64,000 nt of DNA from Arthrobacter sp. PsM3 (GTDB lineage: Bacteria; Actinomycetota; Actinomycetes; Actinomycetales; Micrococcaceae): the NCBI RefSeq assembly GCF_030433895.1, contig NZ_JARUXE010000017.1, positions 30,478 to 94,477 on the forward strand, in the 5' to 3' direction. Shown here piece by piece: positions 9,006 to 17,407 of the stretch. The notes beneath the pieces are model-generated. The model was given only the letters and a program-made list of their open reading frames with translations, made no database searches and had not been told where the DNA came from. Position 1 is the stretch's first letter. Each line of letters begins with the position of its first letter. The position numbers were made by a program, and so were the translations under genes.

Positions 9006-12000
9006 ATGAGACCGCAGTTCCCCGCGGGGGCCGCCAACCGTGCCGCCCTCTACCTGCTGGGCCTGCTCGCGGCCCTGAAGGCCCTGTCCCTGGTGCTGAT
9101 CGGACAGGCCGTCGCATCCATGCTGGCCGGGCTGATGGCCGGTGATCCCGCCTGGGGCGGGCAGCTGTACTGGGGAGTCGCGGGGGTGGTGCTTCGGTCC
9201 CTGACTGTCTGGGCCCAGGCCGTCGCTTCGCGCCGGGCGGCGTTGGGCGTGAAGGAGGAACTGCGCTCGCAGCTGCTCGAGCATGCCCTGCGCAACGGCA
9301 CCCGGCCGTCAGGCCCGTCCGACGGCGGACTCGCCGTACTCGCGACCCGCGGGCTGGACGCCCTGGACAGCTACTACACCCAGTTCCTGCCCGCCCTGGT
9401 GAACTGCGCGGCGATCCCGCTGCTGCTGGGTGCGCGCATCCTCTACGCCGACTGGATCAGCGCCGTGGTGATCGTGCTGACCGTGCCGCTGGTCCCGCTC
9501 TTTATGATCCTGATCGGCCGCTACACCGACGACCGCGTCCGGGAAGCCCAGTCGGCCCTGGCCCGGCTGTCCGGCCACATGCTGGAGCTCGCCAAGGGCC
9601 TGCCCGTCCTCGTGGGGCTTGGCCGCGCCACCGCCCAGCGCAAGGCCCTCGAGAACCTCTCCGAGGACTACCGCCACCGGACCATGGGAACCCTGCGGAC
9701 CGCCTTCCTCTCCGCCCTCGCGCTGGAACTCATCGCCACCATCTCCGTTGCCGTCGTCGCAGTTTTCATCGGCGTCCGGCTGGTCCACGGCGACATGGCG
9801 CTGGAAGCCGGGCTGCTGGCCCTGATCCTCGCCCCCGACTGCTACCTCCCGCTCCGGGAACTGGGCACCGCCCACCACGCCAGCGACGAAGGCCGCGCCG
9901 CGCTCGCAGAAACCACCGCCATCCTCGAGGCACCCGAGCCCACTCCGCTGCGGCCCGCTGCTCCAGCCGCGGCTGATCCCACCGCTGCTGCCGCGGGGAC
10001 TGCCTCCGGAGCCCCACGGCCGCCGGCCCTGACCGTTGCCGGCCTGACCGTCCGCTACGGCGGCAGGACCGGCGCCGCCGTCGGGCCGCTCAGCTTCACC
10101 GCCGCCCCGGGCCGGATCACCGCCCTCGACGGCCCCAGCGGAGCGGGCAAGAGCACCGTCCTCGGCGTGCTGGCCGGCACCATCGGGACCGGCGGCGGCA
10201 CGGACCGGCACACCACGGTCACCGGACGGCTCGAAGGATTCACGACGGCGGACGTCGCCTGGGTGCCGCAGCATCCCGTGATGGTCGCCCCGACCGTGCT
10301 GGAGGAAGTCAGGCTGTATCTGGGAGCGGCCGCGGGGCCGTCCGCCGACGGCCGGGCAGCGCGCGACGCCGCCGACGCCGCCGACGACCCCGCCCTGCGC
10401 TGCCTGACGGCCTGTGCCGCCGGGCACCTTGCCGCTAAGCACCCCGCTGAACTCAGCCCGGGGGAGCTGCGCCGCGTCGCACTGGCCCGCGGCCTGGCCA
10501 GGATCGAGTCCGGAGCGACTGTGCTGCTGCTCGACGAACCCACCGCCCACCTGGACCGGGAATCCGCCACCGCGGTCAGCGGCGCCATCGCCGGGCTGCG
10601 CGGCAAGGTCACCGTCCTGCTGGTGGCCCACGACCGGCAGACCCGGGAACTCGCCGACGACCTGGTAGCAGTGACAGGGGCAGTGACAGTGTCGGCGGCA
10701 GGGGCAGCCGGCTCCGGGGCCGGGTCCGCTACGCAAGCCGCTTCTGCCGGCGGGACAGTCGAGGCGTCCGTGCGAGAAACCGCGCCGCCATCACTGTCGT
10801 CCGGCCGCTCTGGCGCCGTATCCGCGGCCCGCCGGTCCGGGCTGGGATCCTCCGATCCACAGTCCGCCGGGCCAACCGGACTCCGGCCAACCGATCTCCA
10901 GCCGGCCGGCGGGATGGAATCCGGTGAGCCGCCAGCCTGGGCGGACGGAAGCGCGGCCCGCGGGTCAACGGCCGCCCGGCTCCGCCGGCTGCTCGCCCCG
11001 GTCGGAGTCAAATTCGCCGCGGCCGGCGTCGTCGGCACCCTGGCGGCCCTCTTCGCCGTCGCCCTTGCCGGGCTCTCCGGCTGGCTGATTATCCGAGCCA
11101 GCGAGCAGCCGCCCATCCTTTACCTGCTCACCGCGATCGTGGGGGTGCGCTTCTTCGGCATCGGCCGTGCCGCGCTGCGCTACCTTGAACGGCTCCTGCT
11201 GCACGACGCTGTCTTCGCCGCCCTGACCCGGCTCCGGGGCCAGCTCTGGGAATCGCTGAGCCGGCGCGCCCTCTCGCTGCGCCGGCTGCTGCAGGGCGGC
11301 AACGTCCTGGGCACCGTGGTGGACGACGTCGACACGGTCCGGGAGCTCCTGCCCCGGGTGGTCCTGCCGCCGCTGACCGCCGTGGCCGTCGCCGCCGCCG
11401 CAGTTATCAGCACCGCCCTGCTGCTGCCGGCCGCGCTGCCCGCCGTGATAGCCGCAGCCCTGCTGAGCCTCGTGGCGGCACCCGCACTTGCGCTGGCAGC
11501 GGACCGGATGTCCGCGGGCACCGAACAGCGGCTTCGCTCCGGTGTCCTCCGCCAGGTGGCTGCGGCCCTCGACGCCCGCGCCGAACTCCACGCCAACAAT
11601 GTCTCCGCGCCGGTACTCGCCGCCATCACACGCGCCGACCGCTCCGCGACCGCCGCCTCCCAGCACTCGGCATGGGCCGAAGGACTCGGCCAGGGGCTCA
11701 CGGTACTCGCCTGCGGGACAGCCGCCCTGGCCAGCGCCGTGCTGGCCGCTCCGCTGGCCCTCAGCGAAGCCGTCGAGCCCTCAACCCTCGCCGTCGTTGT
11801 GCTGCTGCAGCTCGCCCTCGTGGAGCCGTACGCGGCCATCACGACGGCGGTCCGGCAATACCCGGCGCTGCGGGCGGTGCTGCGGCGCATCGGCGAAGCC
11901 GGGGTGCTCGACAAGGACGACGACGCCCGGGACTCCGGCGGCCTTGCCCCGGTGCCAGGAAGGCCCGGCGGTCAGCCCGGGATCGAACTCCGGGACCTTG

Positions 12001-12647
12001 CGGCAGCGTGGCCCGGCGGCCCGCGGGTCTTCACCGGACTCACCGCCGCCGCGGAACCCGGGCGCTGGCTCTCCGTCACCGGGACCTCGGGCTCCGGCAA
12101 GTCAACCCTGCTCGCCGTCGTCCTCGGCTTCCTCCCCGCGGCAAGCGGTCAAATCCTGATGAGCGGGCGCGCAGCCTGGTGCCCGCAGGAGGCGCACCTC
12201 TTCGACTCGACCATCCGCGGCAACCTACTGCTGGGGCTTCCCGAAGGCCAGCGCGGGGGACTGGCGGAGCCGCGGCTGCAGGACGCGCTGGCCGCGGTCG
12301 GCCTTGGGCCGCTGATCGGACGGCTGGAGCAGGGCCTGGACACCCGGATTGGACCCGGCGGGGCATTCCTCAGCGGCGGCGAGCGGCAGCGCCTCGCCGT
12401 CGCCCGCACGCTCCTGACCGGCGCGGACGTGATCCTGCTGGATGAACCCACGGCCCACCTGGATGCGGAGTCCGGCCGGGCGATGCTGGCCGAGCTGCGG
12501 CACGGACTGCGGGACCGCACCGTCGTGCTCGTCACGCACAACCCGGAGGACATCGCCGCGGATGACAGCCGCCTGGACCTTGACCGGGCTGCGGCCACGC
12601 ACACACCGCTTCCGCAGGAGGCAACGGCGCTGCTGGCGCGGGGGTAA
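9006..12647 (+). CDS. cydDC: Fused heterodimeric ABC transporter CydDC for bd oxidase assembly
   Basis: Exports thiols and is needed for haem insertion in bd oxidase. In many bacteria CydD and CydC are separate; here they form one 1213-residue chain, common in actinobacteria. Membrane domain 1 covers about 10-300. ATPase 1 has Walker A GPSGAGKST near 376, signature LSPGELRRVALAR and Walker B VLLLDEPT. A long Ala/Gly/Pro/Ser-rich linker (about 560-655) joins membrane domain 2 (about 660-960). ATPase 2 has GTSGSGKST near 1026, LSGGERQRLAVAR and VILLDEPT. Both ATPases look intact. It starts 6 bp after cydB. Confidence 0.95.
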   Translation: MRPQFPAGAANRAALYLLGLLAALKALSLVLIGQAVASMLAGLMAGDPAWGGQLYWGVAGVVLRSLTVWAQAVASRRAALGVKEELRSQLLEHALRNGTRPSGPSDGGLAVLATRGLDALDSYYTQFLPALVNCAAIPLLLGARILYADWISAVVIVLTVPLVPLFMILIGRYTDDRVREAQSALARLSGHMLELAKGLPVLVGLGRATAQRKALENLSEDYRHRTMGTLRTAFLSALALELIATISVAVVAVFIGVRLVHGDMALEAGLLALILAPDCYLPLRELGTAHHASDEGRAALAETTAILEAPEPTPLRPAAPAAADPTAAAAGTASGAPRPPALTVAGLTVRYGGRTGAAVGPLSFTAAPGRITALDGPSGAGKSTVLGVLAGTIGTGGGTDRHTTVTGRLEGFTTADVAWVPQHPVMVAPTVLEEVRLYLGAAAGPSADGRAARDAADAADDPALRCLTACAAGHLAAKHPAELSPGELRRVALARGLARIESGATVLLLDEPTAHLDRESATAVSGAIAGLRGKVTVLLVAHDRQTRELADDLVAVTGAVTVSAAGAAGSGAGSATQAASAGGTVEASVRETAPPSLSSGRSGAVSAARRSGLGSSDPQSAGPTGLRPTDLQPAGGMESGEPPAWADGSAARGSTAARLRRLLAPVGVKFAAAGVVGTLAALFAVALAGLSGWLIIRASEQPPILYLLTAIVGVRFFGIGRAALRYLERLLLHDAVFAALTRLRGQLWESLSRRALSLRRLLQGGNVLGTVVDDVDTVRELLPRVVLPPLTAVAVAAAAVISTALLLPAALPAVIAAALLSLVAAPALALAADRMSAGTEQRLRSGVLRQVAAALDARAELHANNVSAPVLAAITRADRSATAASQHSAWAEGLGQGLTVLACGTAALASAVLAAPLALSEAVEPSTLAVVVLLQLALVEPYAAITTAVRQYPALRAVLRRIGEAGVLDKDDDARDSGGLAPVPGRPGGQPGIELRDLAAAWPGGPRVFTGLTAAAEPGRWLSVTGTSGSGKSTLLAVVLGFLPAASGQILMSGRAAWCPQEAHLFDSTIRGNLLLGLPEGQRGGLAEPRLQDALAAVGLGPLIGRLEQGLDTRIGPGGAFLSGGERQRLAVARTLLTGADVILLDEPTAHLDAESGRAMLAELRHGLRDRTVVLVTHNPEDIAADDSRLDLDRAAATHTPLPQEATALLARG

Positions 12648-12656
12648 GCCCGACGT

Positions 12657-12662
12657 TAGCCT
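12657..12662 (+). promoter_or_regulatory. Candidate -10 box for a leaderless transcript
   Basis: TAGCCT fits the actinobacterial TANNNT -10 pattern and ends 6 nt before the ATG at 12669, with no ribosome-binding site between. This predicts transcription starting at the start codon. Confidence 0.5.
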
Positions 12663-12668
12663 GTTGCC

Positions 12669-13658
12669 ATGAACGGACACCCCGACGCCCTGGCCAGCCT
12701 GGACCCCCGCCTGTCGTGGCGGGCCGCCGGGAGCGCGGACCTGGACGGCTGGGCGGCGCTGATCGCCCGGACCGCCGCCCTCGAACGGCCCGTCTGGTTC
12801 GAGCGACGCGCCGATCTGGAACAGGTCCTCGAATCGCAGAAGAACCCGGCCGCCGCGAACACCATCCTCGGCTTCGACGCCCGGGGTGTGGCCCGGGCCT
12901 ATGGCCGGATCACCAAGAACCCGGACGGGGAGAAGGCAGTCGGATTCGGCTGCGTCGACCCCGCGTGGCAGGGGACCGGGATCGGCACCGGGGTGCTGGG
13001 CTGGATGGAGGGAAGGACCCGGCAGCGTTTTGCCGAGGACGCGACGCAGGGCGCCGTGCCGAGACTGCGGCTCCATATGGAACAGGAGCACACGCACCAG
13101 GCCGCCCTGTTCGAGGGCGCCGGCTTCCGGATTGTCCGCTACTACAACGAGATGCAACGGCCGCTCAAGGACGGCCTCCCCGCCGTGGTGCTCGACGACG
13201 GGCTGGAACTTGTGGGCTTCGAACCCGGGCTGCACGAGCCGGTGCGGCTGGCGCACAACGAGGCCTTCCGGGACCACTGGGGCAGCGAGCCGCGGGACGA
13301 GGAGTCCTGGGGCTTCTTGGTGAATGATCCGCTCGCCCGGCCGGACCTGAGCGCCGTCGTCCTGGACCGGGCCAGCAAGGTTGCCGGCTACCAGCTCGCC
13401 AGCCACGACGCCGTCAGCGCGGAGTCGCGGGGCTACAAAGAGGGCTACACGGACCTGCTGGGCGTGCGGCGGGAGTTCCGCGGCCGCGGGGTGGCGCAGG
13501 CGCTGCTGGCCGATGCGATGCGGCGCTTCGCCGCGGCCGGGATGGATAAGGCCTCGCTCGACGTCGACTCGGAGAACCCCACCGGGGCCCTGGCCCTCTA
13601 CGCCAAGATGGGCTACGCCGCCGTCAGCACCAGCATGGCCTGGGACAAGGAACTGTAG
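12669..13658 (+). CDS. Tandem GNAT-domain acetyltransferase (mycothiol synthase-like layout)
   Basis: 329 residues with two GNAT folds. The first has GCVDPAWQGTGIGTGVLGW near residue 100 (a Q-x-x-G-x-G acetyl-CoA loop). The second has LLGVRREFRGRGVAQALL near 260 (R-G-R-G-V-A). MshD, which completes mycothiol, has the same double arrangement, but its specific motifs cannot be confirmed here, so the substrate stays open. It is not tied to the cyd operon beyond a 21-bp gap: a -10 box of its own sits in that gap. Confidence 0.83.
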   Translation: MNGHPDALASLDPRLSWRAAGSADLDGWAALIARTAALERPVWFERRADLEQVLESQKNPAAANTILGFDARGVARAYGRITKNPDGEKAVGFGCVDPAWQGTGIGTGVLGWMEGRTRQRFAEDATQGAVPRLRLHMEQEHTHQAALFEGAGFRIVRYYNEMQRPLKDGLPAVVLDDGLELVGFEPGLHEPVRLAHNEAFRDHWGSEPRDEESWGFLVNDPLARPDLSAVVLDRASKVAGYQLASHDAVSAESRGYKEGYTDLLGVRREFRGRGVAQALLADAMRRFAAAGMDKASLDVDSENPTGALALYAKMGYAAVSTSMAWDKEL

Positions 13659-13703
13659 CGGGCCAGCCGCCCGCCGGCCTTCCGCACGTTGCCCGTCCCC
13701 GTG

Positions 13704-14222
13704 CTAGCCATCCACATCGTGGAGGTGATGGACGATGTCGTGCAGGAAGTACTGCGCGAACGTCAGCACGGTGAACTCCGAACCGTTGCTGCGGGTGCCC
13801 TTGCGGCTCCACTGCTCCTCCGTGACCCGCGCGAAGGCGGCGGCGATCTGCCCGCCCTCGGCTGTGAGTTCCGCGCTGACCTCGGCCGGGTCGGCGTTGG
13901 CGTAGTCCTTCTCGACCGCGGTGAGGTCCTGGTCCCAGTCCGCGAACCGGGCGTCGTCCTCGCTCAGCATGAGGCCCAACCGGTGATCGAACAGGGTGAA
14001 GACGTCCCGGACGTGGCAGGCATACTCCAGCACCGACCAGGTGTTCGAATCCGCGCGTTCCGTGGCGTCGGGACGCCGCAACGCCACCCGCCAGCGCGGG
14101 AGCATACTTTCCACCATCCCCGCCGCCGTCGCTGGCGTCGCCGCCGACGCATCGAATCCGCACTCGGGGCAGGGCCGCTGCAGGACCCAGGTCCAATCCT
14201 TGATATCAGGGATGATAGGCAT
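13704..14222 (-). CDS. DinB-fold (DinB/MDMPI superfamily) protein
   Basis: 172 residues, about the family length. The four-helix DinB fold is marked by a metal-binding histidine in WSVLEYACHVRDV (near residue 70) and the C-terminal YFLHDIVHHLHDV with further histidines. A CPECG pair near the N-terminus is an addition seen in some members. Known relatives are thiol-dependent transferases using bacillithiol or mycothiol. The actual reaction is unknown. It converges on the GNAT gene with 45 bp between the stops. Confidence 0.82.
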   Translation of the reverse strand: MPIIPDIKDWTWVLQRPCPECGFDASAATPATAAGMVESMLPRWRVALRRPDATERADSNTWSVLEYACHVRDVFTLFDHRLGLMLSEDDARFADWDQDLTAVEKDYANADPAEVSAELTAEGGQIAAAFARVTEEQWSRKGTRSNGSEFTVLTFAQYFLHDIVHHLHDVDG

Positions 14223-14359
14223 GCGAGCATTCTAAACGCATTTTCGCGCCCGGCAATTGAAAGACGGGCGGGCTCCGCGGGTAGCCGGTGTCAGCGGATA
14301 CGCAGCACCTTCTCCTGTGCCTGAGCCGCCGGTGGAGACAAGCAACATCGCCCTGTCCC

Positions 14360-14470
14360 TTTAGGTCCGCCGGTGCACCTAAGGGCGTAGGGCGATCTCG
14401 CCGTCGACGTTCCCCCGGTCCCGACGTCGTTGCCCGCTTTAGGTCTGTACTCGCACCTGCAGTCGTAGGT
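14360..14470. repeat. Pair of diverged 33-bp repeats
   Basis: TTTAGGTCCGCCGGTGCACC at 14360 and TTTAGGTCTGTACTCGCACC at 14438 start two similar 33-bp units, each ending in CGTAGG, 78 bp apart and about 24 of 33 identical. They lie directly before the larger repeat block and may be older parts of the same gene-free zone. Confidence 0.45.
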
Positions 14471-14478
14471 CCAGGGTC

Positions 14479-14703
14479 GGCCATTCGGCACAAATGGCCG
14501 CCACGAGGGGCCTTTTAGCGGCCACTTGTGGCAAATGGGTGGCAGGTGGAACGCCTTAGCGGCCACTTGTGGCAAATTGTCGAGGTGAGCGTGGAGCCCT
14601 TTCGTGGCCATTCGCCACAAATGGCCGCCACGAGGGGCCCTTTAGCGGCCACTTGTGGCAAATGGGTGGCAGGTGGAGTTCCCTTAGCGGCCACTTGTGG
14701 CAA
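14479..14703. repeat. Direct duplication of a 98-bp block built from GCCAC/GTGGC palindromes
   Basis: Block A (14479-14577) and block B (14606-14703) are nearly identical over most of their length, with a period of 127-128 bp. Each holds one inverted copy (CACAAATGGCCGC) and two direct copies of the core GCGGCCACTTGTGGCAA, at 14518, 14559, 14645 and 14687. GCCAC-TT-GTGGC is itself a perfect 5-bp dyad. The whole 14223-14795 stretch holds no gene that could be supported. Function unknown; it could be a scattered genus-specific repeat or a protein-binding array next to the topoisomerase gene. Confidence 0.8.
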
Positions 14704-14795
14704 GTGGGTGGCGGCCGGCGGCCTGGACCGTGTCCCGCGCCCCGGACAGGCCGCCGGACAGGCCGACGGGAGGCCGCCAGAGTTCCGGCGGGAGC

Positions 14796-17339
14796 CTAGT
14801 CCGTGGCCGCACCCGGCGTCGGCGCATCTTCTGGCGCGGTCTGCCAGGACATGCTCGGGCCGATCGCGTCGATGGCCTGGGAGAGCGGAATGCCGGAGCC
14901 GTCGCGGCGGCCGTGTTCCCCGGGCAGGGAGCGGGCAACCCCGGCCTGGGAGGATGCCTTCGCGGGGCCGTGACCGGCCCACGCGAGCAGCAGCGTGTCC
15001 TCGCCCTTGAGGAAGCGGTGCGCCCGGACCCCGGCGGTGGCGCGGCCCTTGGCCGGGTATTCGGAGAGTGCTGTGACTTTGGCGGCCCCCGGAGCGGTGC
15101 CCGGGAGCGCCCCTTCCGTGCCGGCGATGGTCACCACGACGGCGTCGCGGTCCGACCGGCTGGCCGCGCCGAAGAACATCACCTCGTCCCCGGCGGCCAG
15201 CTTGATGCCGGCCATGCCGCCGGCGGTCCGGCCCTGCGGGCGGACGGCGGAGGCGGGGAAGCGCAGGAGCTGGGACTGCCGTGTCACGAAGACGAGGTCG
15301 ACGTCGTCGGAACCCGCGGGGGCCACCCCGACGACGGTGTCCTTGTCCTTGAGCACGATGACTTCCCAGTCCTCGCGGTTCAACGGATAGTCGGGCTGGA
15401 CCCGCTTGACCACGCCCTGGGCCGTGCCGATCGCAAGCACGTCATCCAGCGGCGCGAAGGCAACCAGCGATTCGCCCTTGAGCAGTGTGATGAAGTCCTT
15501 GGCCGGCACTCCGCCGGCCATGTTCGGTGTGCCGGACGTCGGCGGCAGCACGGGCATGTCCATCACCTGGAGCCGGAGCATGCGGCCTTGCGACGTCACG
15601 GCGGCAATCTCGCCGCGCGCTGACGTCTTCACCACCGAGGTGAACACGTCGTGCCGGGTCCGGGGGCCGGCCTCGGCAAGGCTGTCCTGGTTGCTGGTGC
15701 GGGCGATCTGTCCGGAGGCGGTCAGGATGGCCCAGCAGGGGTCATCCGCGATCTCCAGGGCCAGCGGGGCGGCCTTGCCTTTGGCTCCCGGCGCGGCGGC
15801 CAGGGCGGCGGCGACGGTGGGGGAGACGGCCTCGGACTCCAGCAGCACCGTGCGGCGCGGGGTGCCGTACTTCTCGGCGATCTCGGCCAGCTCGGTGGAC
15901 ACCAGGCCGCGGAGCCGCTCGCTGGAGCCGAGGACGGCCTCGAGCTCGGCAATCTCGCGGCGCAGTTCGTCCTGTTCCTTCTCCAGTTCGATCCGGGAGT
16001 ACTTGGTCAGCTGCCGGAGCCGGAGTTCCAGAATGTAATTGGCCTGGATCTCGGTGAGGTCGTAGATGGACATCAGCCGGGTCCGGGCCGCGGCCACCTC
16101 GTCCGAGGAACGGATGATCTGGATGACCTCGTCGATGTCCACGATCGCGATCAACAGGCCCTCGACCAGGTGCAGCCGGTCCTTCTTCTTCCCGAGCCGG
16201 AAGGCGGTGCGCCGGCGCACCACGTTGATGCGGTGTTCGACATAGACGGTGAGCAGCTGCAGCAGCCCGAGGGTCTGCGGCTGCCCGTCGACGAGCGTGA
16301 CGTTGTTGATGCCGAAGGAATCCTCCATCGGCGAGTAGCGGTACAGCTGCTGCAGCACCGCGTTGGGGTTGAAGCCGTTCTTCAGCTCGATGACGAGGCG
16401 CAGGCCGTGCTTGCGGTCCGTGAGGTCCACGATGTCGCTGATGCCGGCCAGCTTCTTGCCGTTGACGGCGTCCTTGATCTTCTCGATCACCTTTTCCGGC
16501 CCCACCATGTACGGCAGTTCCGTGACCACCAGTCCGGTGCGGCGGGCCGAAAGCTGCTCGATCTCCACCTTGGCCCGGGTCTTGAAGGAACCGCGTCCGG
16601 TGGCATAGGCGTCCCGGATGCCGTCCAGGCCCACGATCCGTCCGCCGGTGGGCAGGTCCGGGCCGGGGACGAACCTCATGATGTCCTCGAGCGTGGCGTC
16701 CGGGTGCTCGATCAGGTGCCTCGCCGCGGCGATCACTTCCACCAGGTTGTGCGGTGCCATGTTCGTGGCCATGCCGACCGCGATGCCGGTGGCGCCGTTG
16801 ACCAACAGGTTCGGGAACGCCGCAGGCAGCACGTCCGGCTGGGTCAGCTGGTTGTCGTAGTTGGGGACGAAGTCGACGACGTCCTCGTCGAGGTGGTCCG
16901 TCAGGGTCAGCGCCGCGGCGGCCAGGCGCGCCTCGGTGTACCGCGGGGCGGCGGGGCCGTCGTCGAGCGAGCCGAAGTTGCCGTGGCCGTCGATGAGCGG
17001 CAGCCGCAGCGAGAAGTCCTGCGCCATGCGCACCATCGCGTCATAGATCGCGGTGTCGCCGTGCGGGTGCAGCTTGCCCATGACCTCGCCCACCACGCGG
17101 GCACTCTTGACGTGGCCGCGGTCCGGGCGGAGGCCCATTTCGCTCATCATGTACAGGATGCGCCGCTGCACCGGTTTAAGGCCGTCCCGGGCATCCGGAA
17201 GCGCCCGCGAGTAGATCACCGAATAGGCGTACTCGAGGAACGATCCTTCCATCTCCGAGGTGACGTCGATGTCGACGATATTTTCGACGAAGTCCTGGCT
17301 GGATTCCCCTGCCGGGGACGGGCTTTGGCGACGTGCCAT
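14796..17339 (-). CDS. parC: Type IIA DNA topoisomerase A subunit (GyrA/ParC family)
   Basis: DNA-cleaving subunit of gyrase or topoisomerase IV, 847 residues. Near the N-terminus [13 protein letters not shown] and the quinolone region [10 protein letters not shown] (91-100; Thr96 and Asp100 at the resistance positions) are intact. Catalytic Tyr134 lies in [12 protein letters not shown] coiled-coil tower (about 440-500) and a C-terminal beta-pinwheel follow. The pinwheel has only a degenerate GyrA box ([10 protein letters not shown] near 715), which argues for ParC-like rather than gyrase function. Many actinobacteria carry it as a second A subunit with a ParE-like partner elsewhere. It is divergent from the GNAT/ligase gene. 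Confidence 0.88.
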   Translation of the reverse strand: MARRQSPSPAGESSQDFVENIVDIDVTSEMEGSFLEYAYSVIYSRALPDARDGLKPVQRRILYMMSEMGLRPDRGHVKSARVVGEVMGKLHPHGDTAIYDAMVRMAQDFSLRLPLIDGHGNFGSLDDGPAAPRYTEARLAAAALTLTDHLDEDVVDFVPNYDNQLTQPDVLPAAFPNLLVNGATGIAVGMATNMAPHNLVEVIAAARHLIEHPDATLEDIMRFVPGPDLPTGGRIVGLDGIRDAYATGRGSFKTRAKVEIEQLSARRTGLVVTELPYMVGPEKVIEKIKDAVNGKKLAGISDIVDLTDRKHGLRLVIELKNGFNPNAVLQQLYRYSPMEDSFGINNVTLVDGQPQTLGLLQLLTVYVEHRINVVRRRTAFRLGKKKDRLHLVEGLLIAIVDIDEVIQIIRSSDEVAAARTRLMSIYDLTEIQANYILELRLRQLTKYSRIELEKEQDELRREIAELEAVLGSSERLRGLVSTELAEIAEKYGTPRRTVLLESEAVSPTVAAALAAAPGAKGKAAPLALEIADDPCWAILTASGQIARTSNQDSLAEAGPRTRHDVFTSVVKTSARGEIAAVTSQGRMLRLQVMDMPVLPPTSGTPNMAGGVPAKDFITLLKGESLVAFAPLDDVLAIGTAQGVVKRVQPDYPLNREDWEVIVLKDKDTVVGVAPAGSDDVDLVFVTRQSQLLRFPASAVRPQGRTAGGMAGIKLAAGDEVMFFGAASRSDRDAVVVTIAGTEGALPGTAPGAAKVTALSEYPAKGRATAGVRAHRFLKGEDTLLLAWAGHGPAKASSQAGVARSLPGEHGRRDGSGIPLSQAIDAIGPSMSWQTAPEDAPTPGAATD

Positions 17340-17394
17340 GAGGCTGGTGGGTCCTTCTGAGCGGTGCAGAACGAAAGCTGCGTAAGTTTATGAC

Positions 17395-17407
17395 TAGGCT
17401 AAGCCTA
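17395..17407. promoter_or_regulatory. -10 box and 13-bp palindrome at the start of the GNAT/ligase gene
   Basis: TAGGCT (17395-17400) fits TANNNT and ends 6 nt before ATG 17407, predicting a leaderless message. TAGGCT-A-AGCCTA forms a perfect palindrome covering 17395-17407, so a repressor bound here would block the start site directly. Confidence 0.45.

Noticed and set aside
9309..10736. 475-codon minus-strand frame opposite cydDC
   Set aside because: Low-complexity Gly-rich translation, no start signal, lies fully within cydDC.
14479..14703. CRISPR-like array
   Set aside because: Unit spacing is uneven, copies occur in both orientations, and intervening sequence is itself repeated rather than unique spacers; no cas genes nearby.
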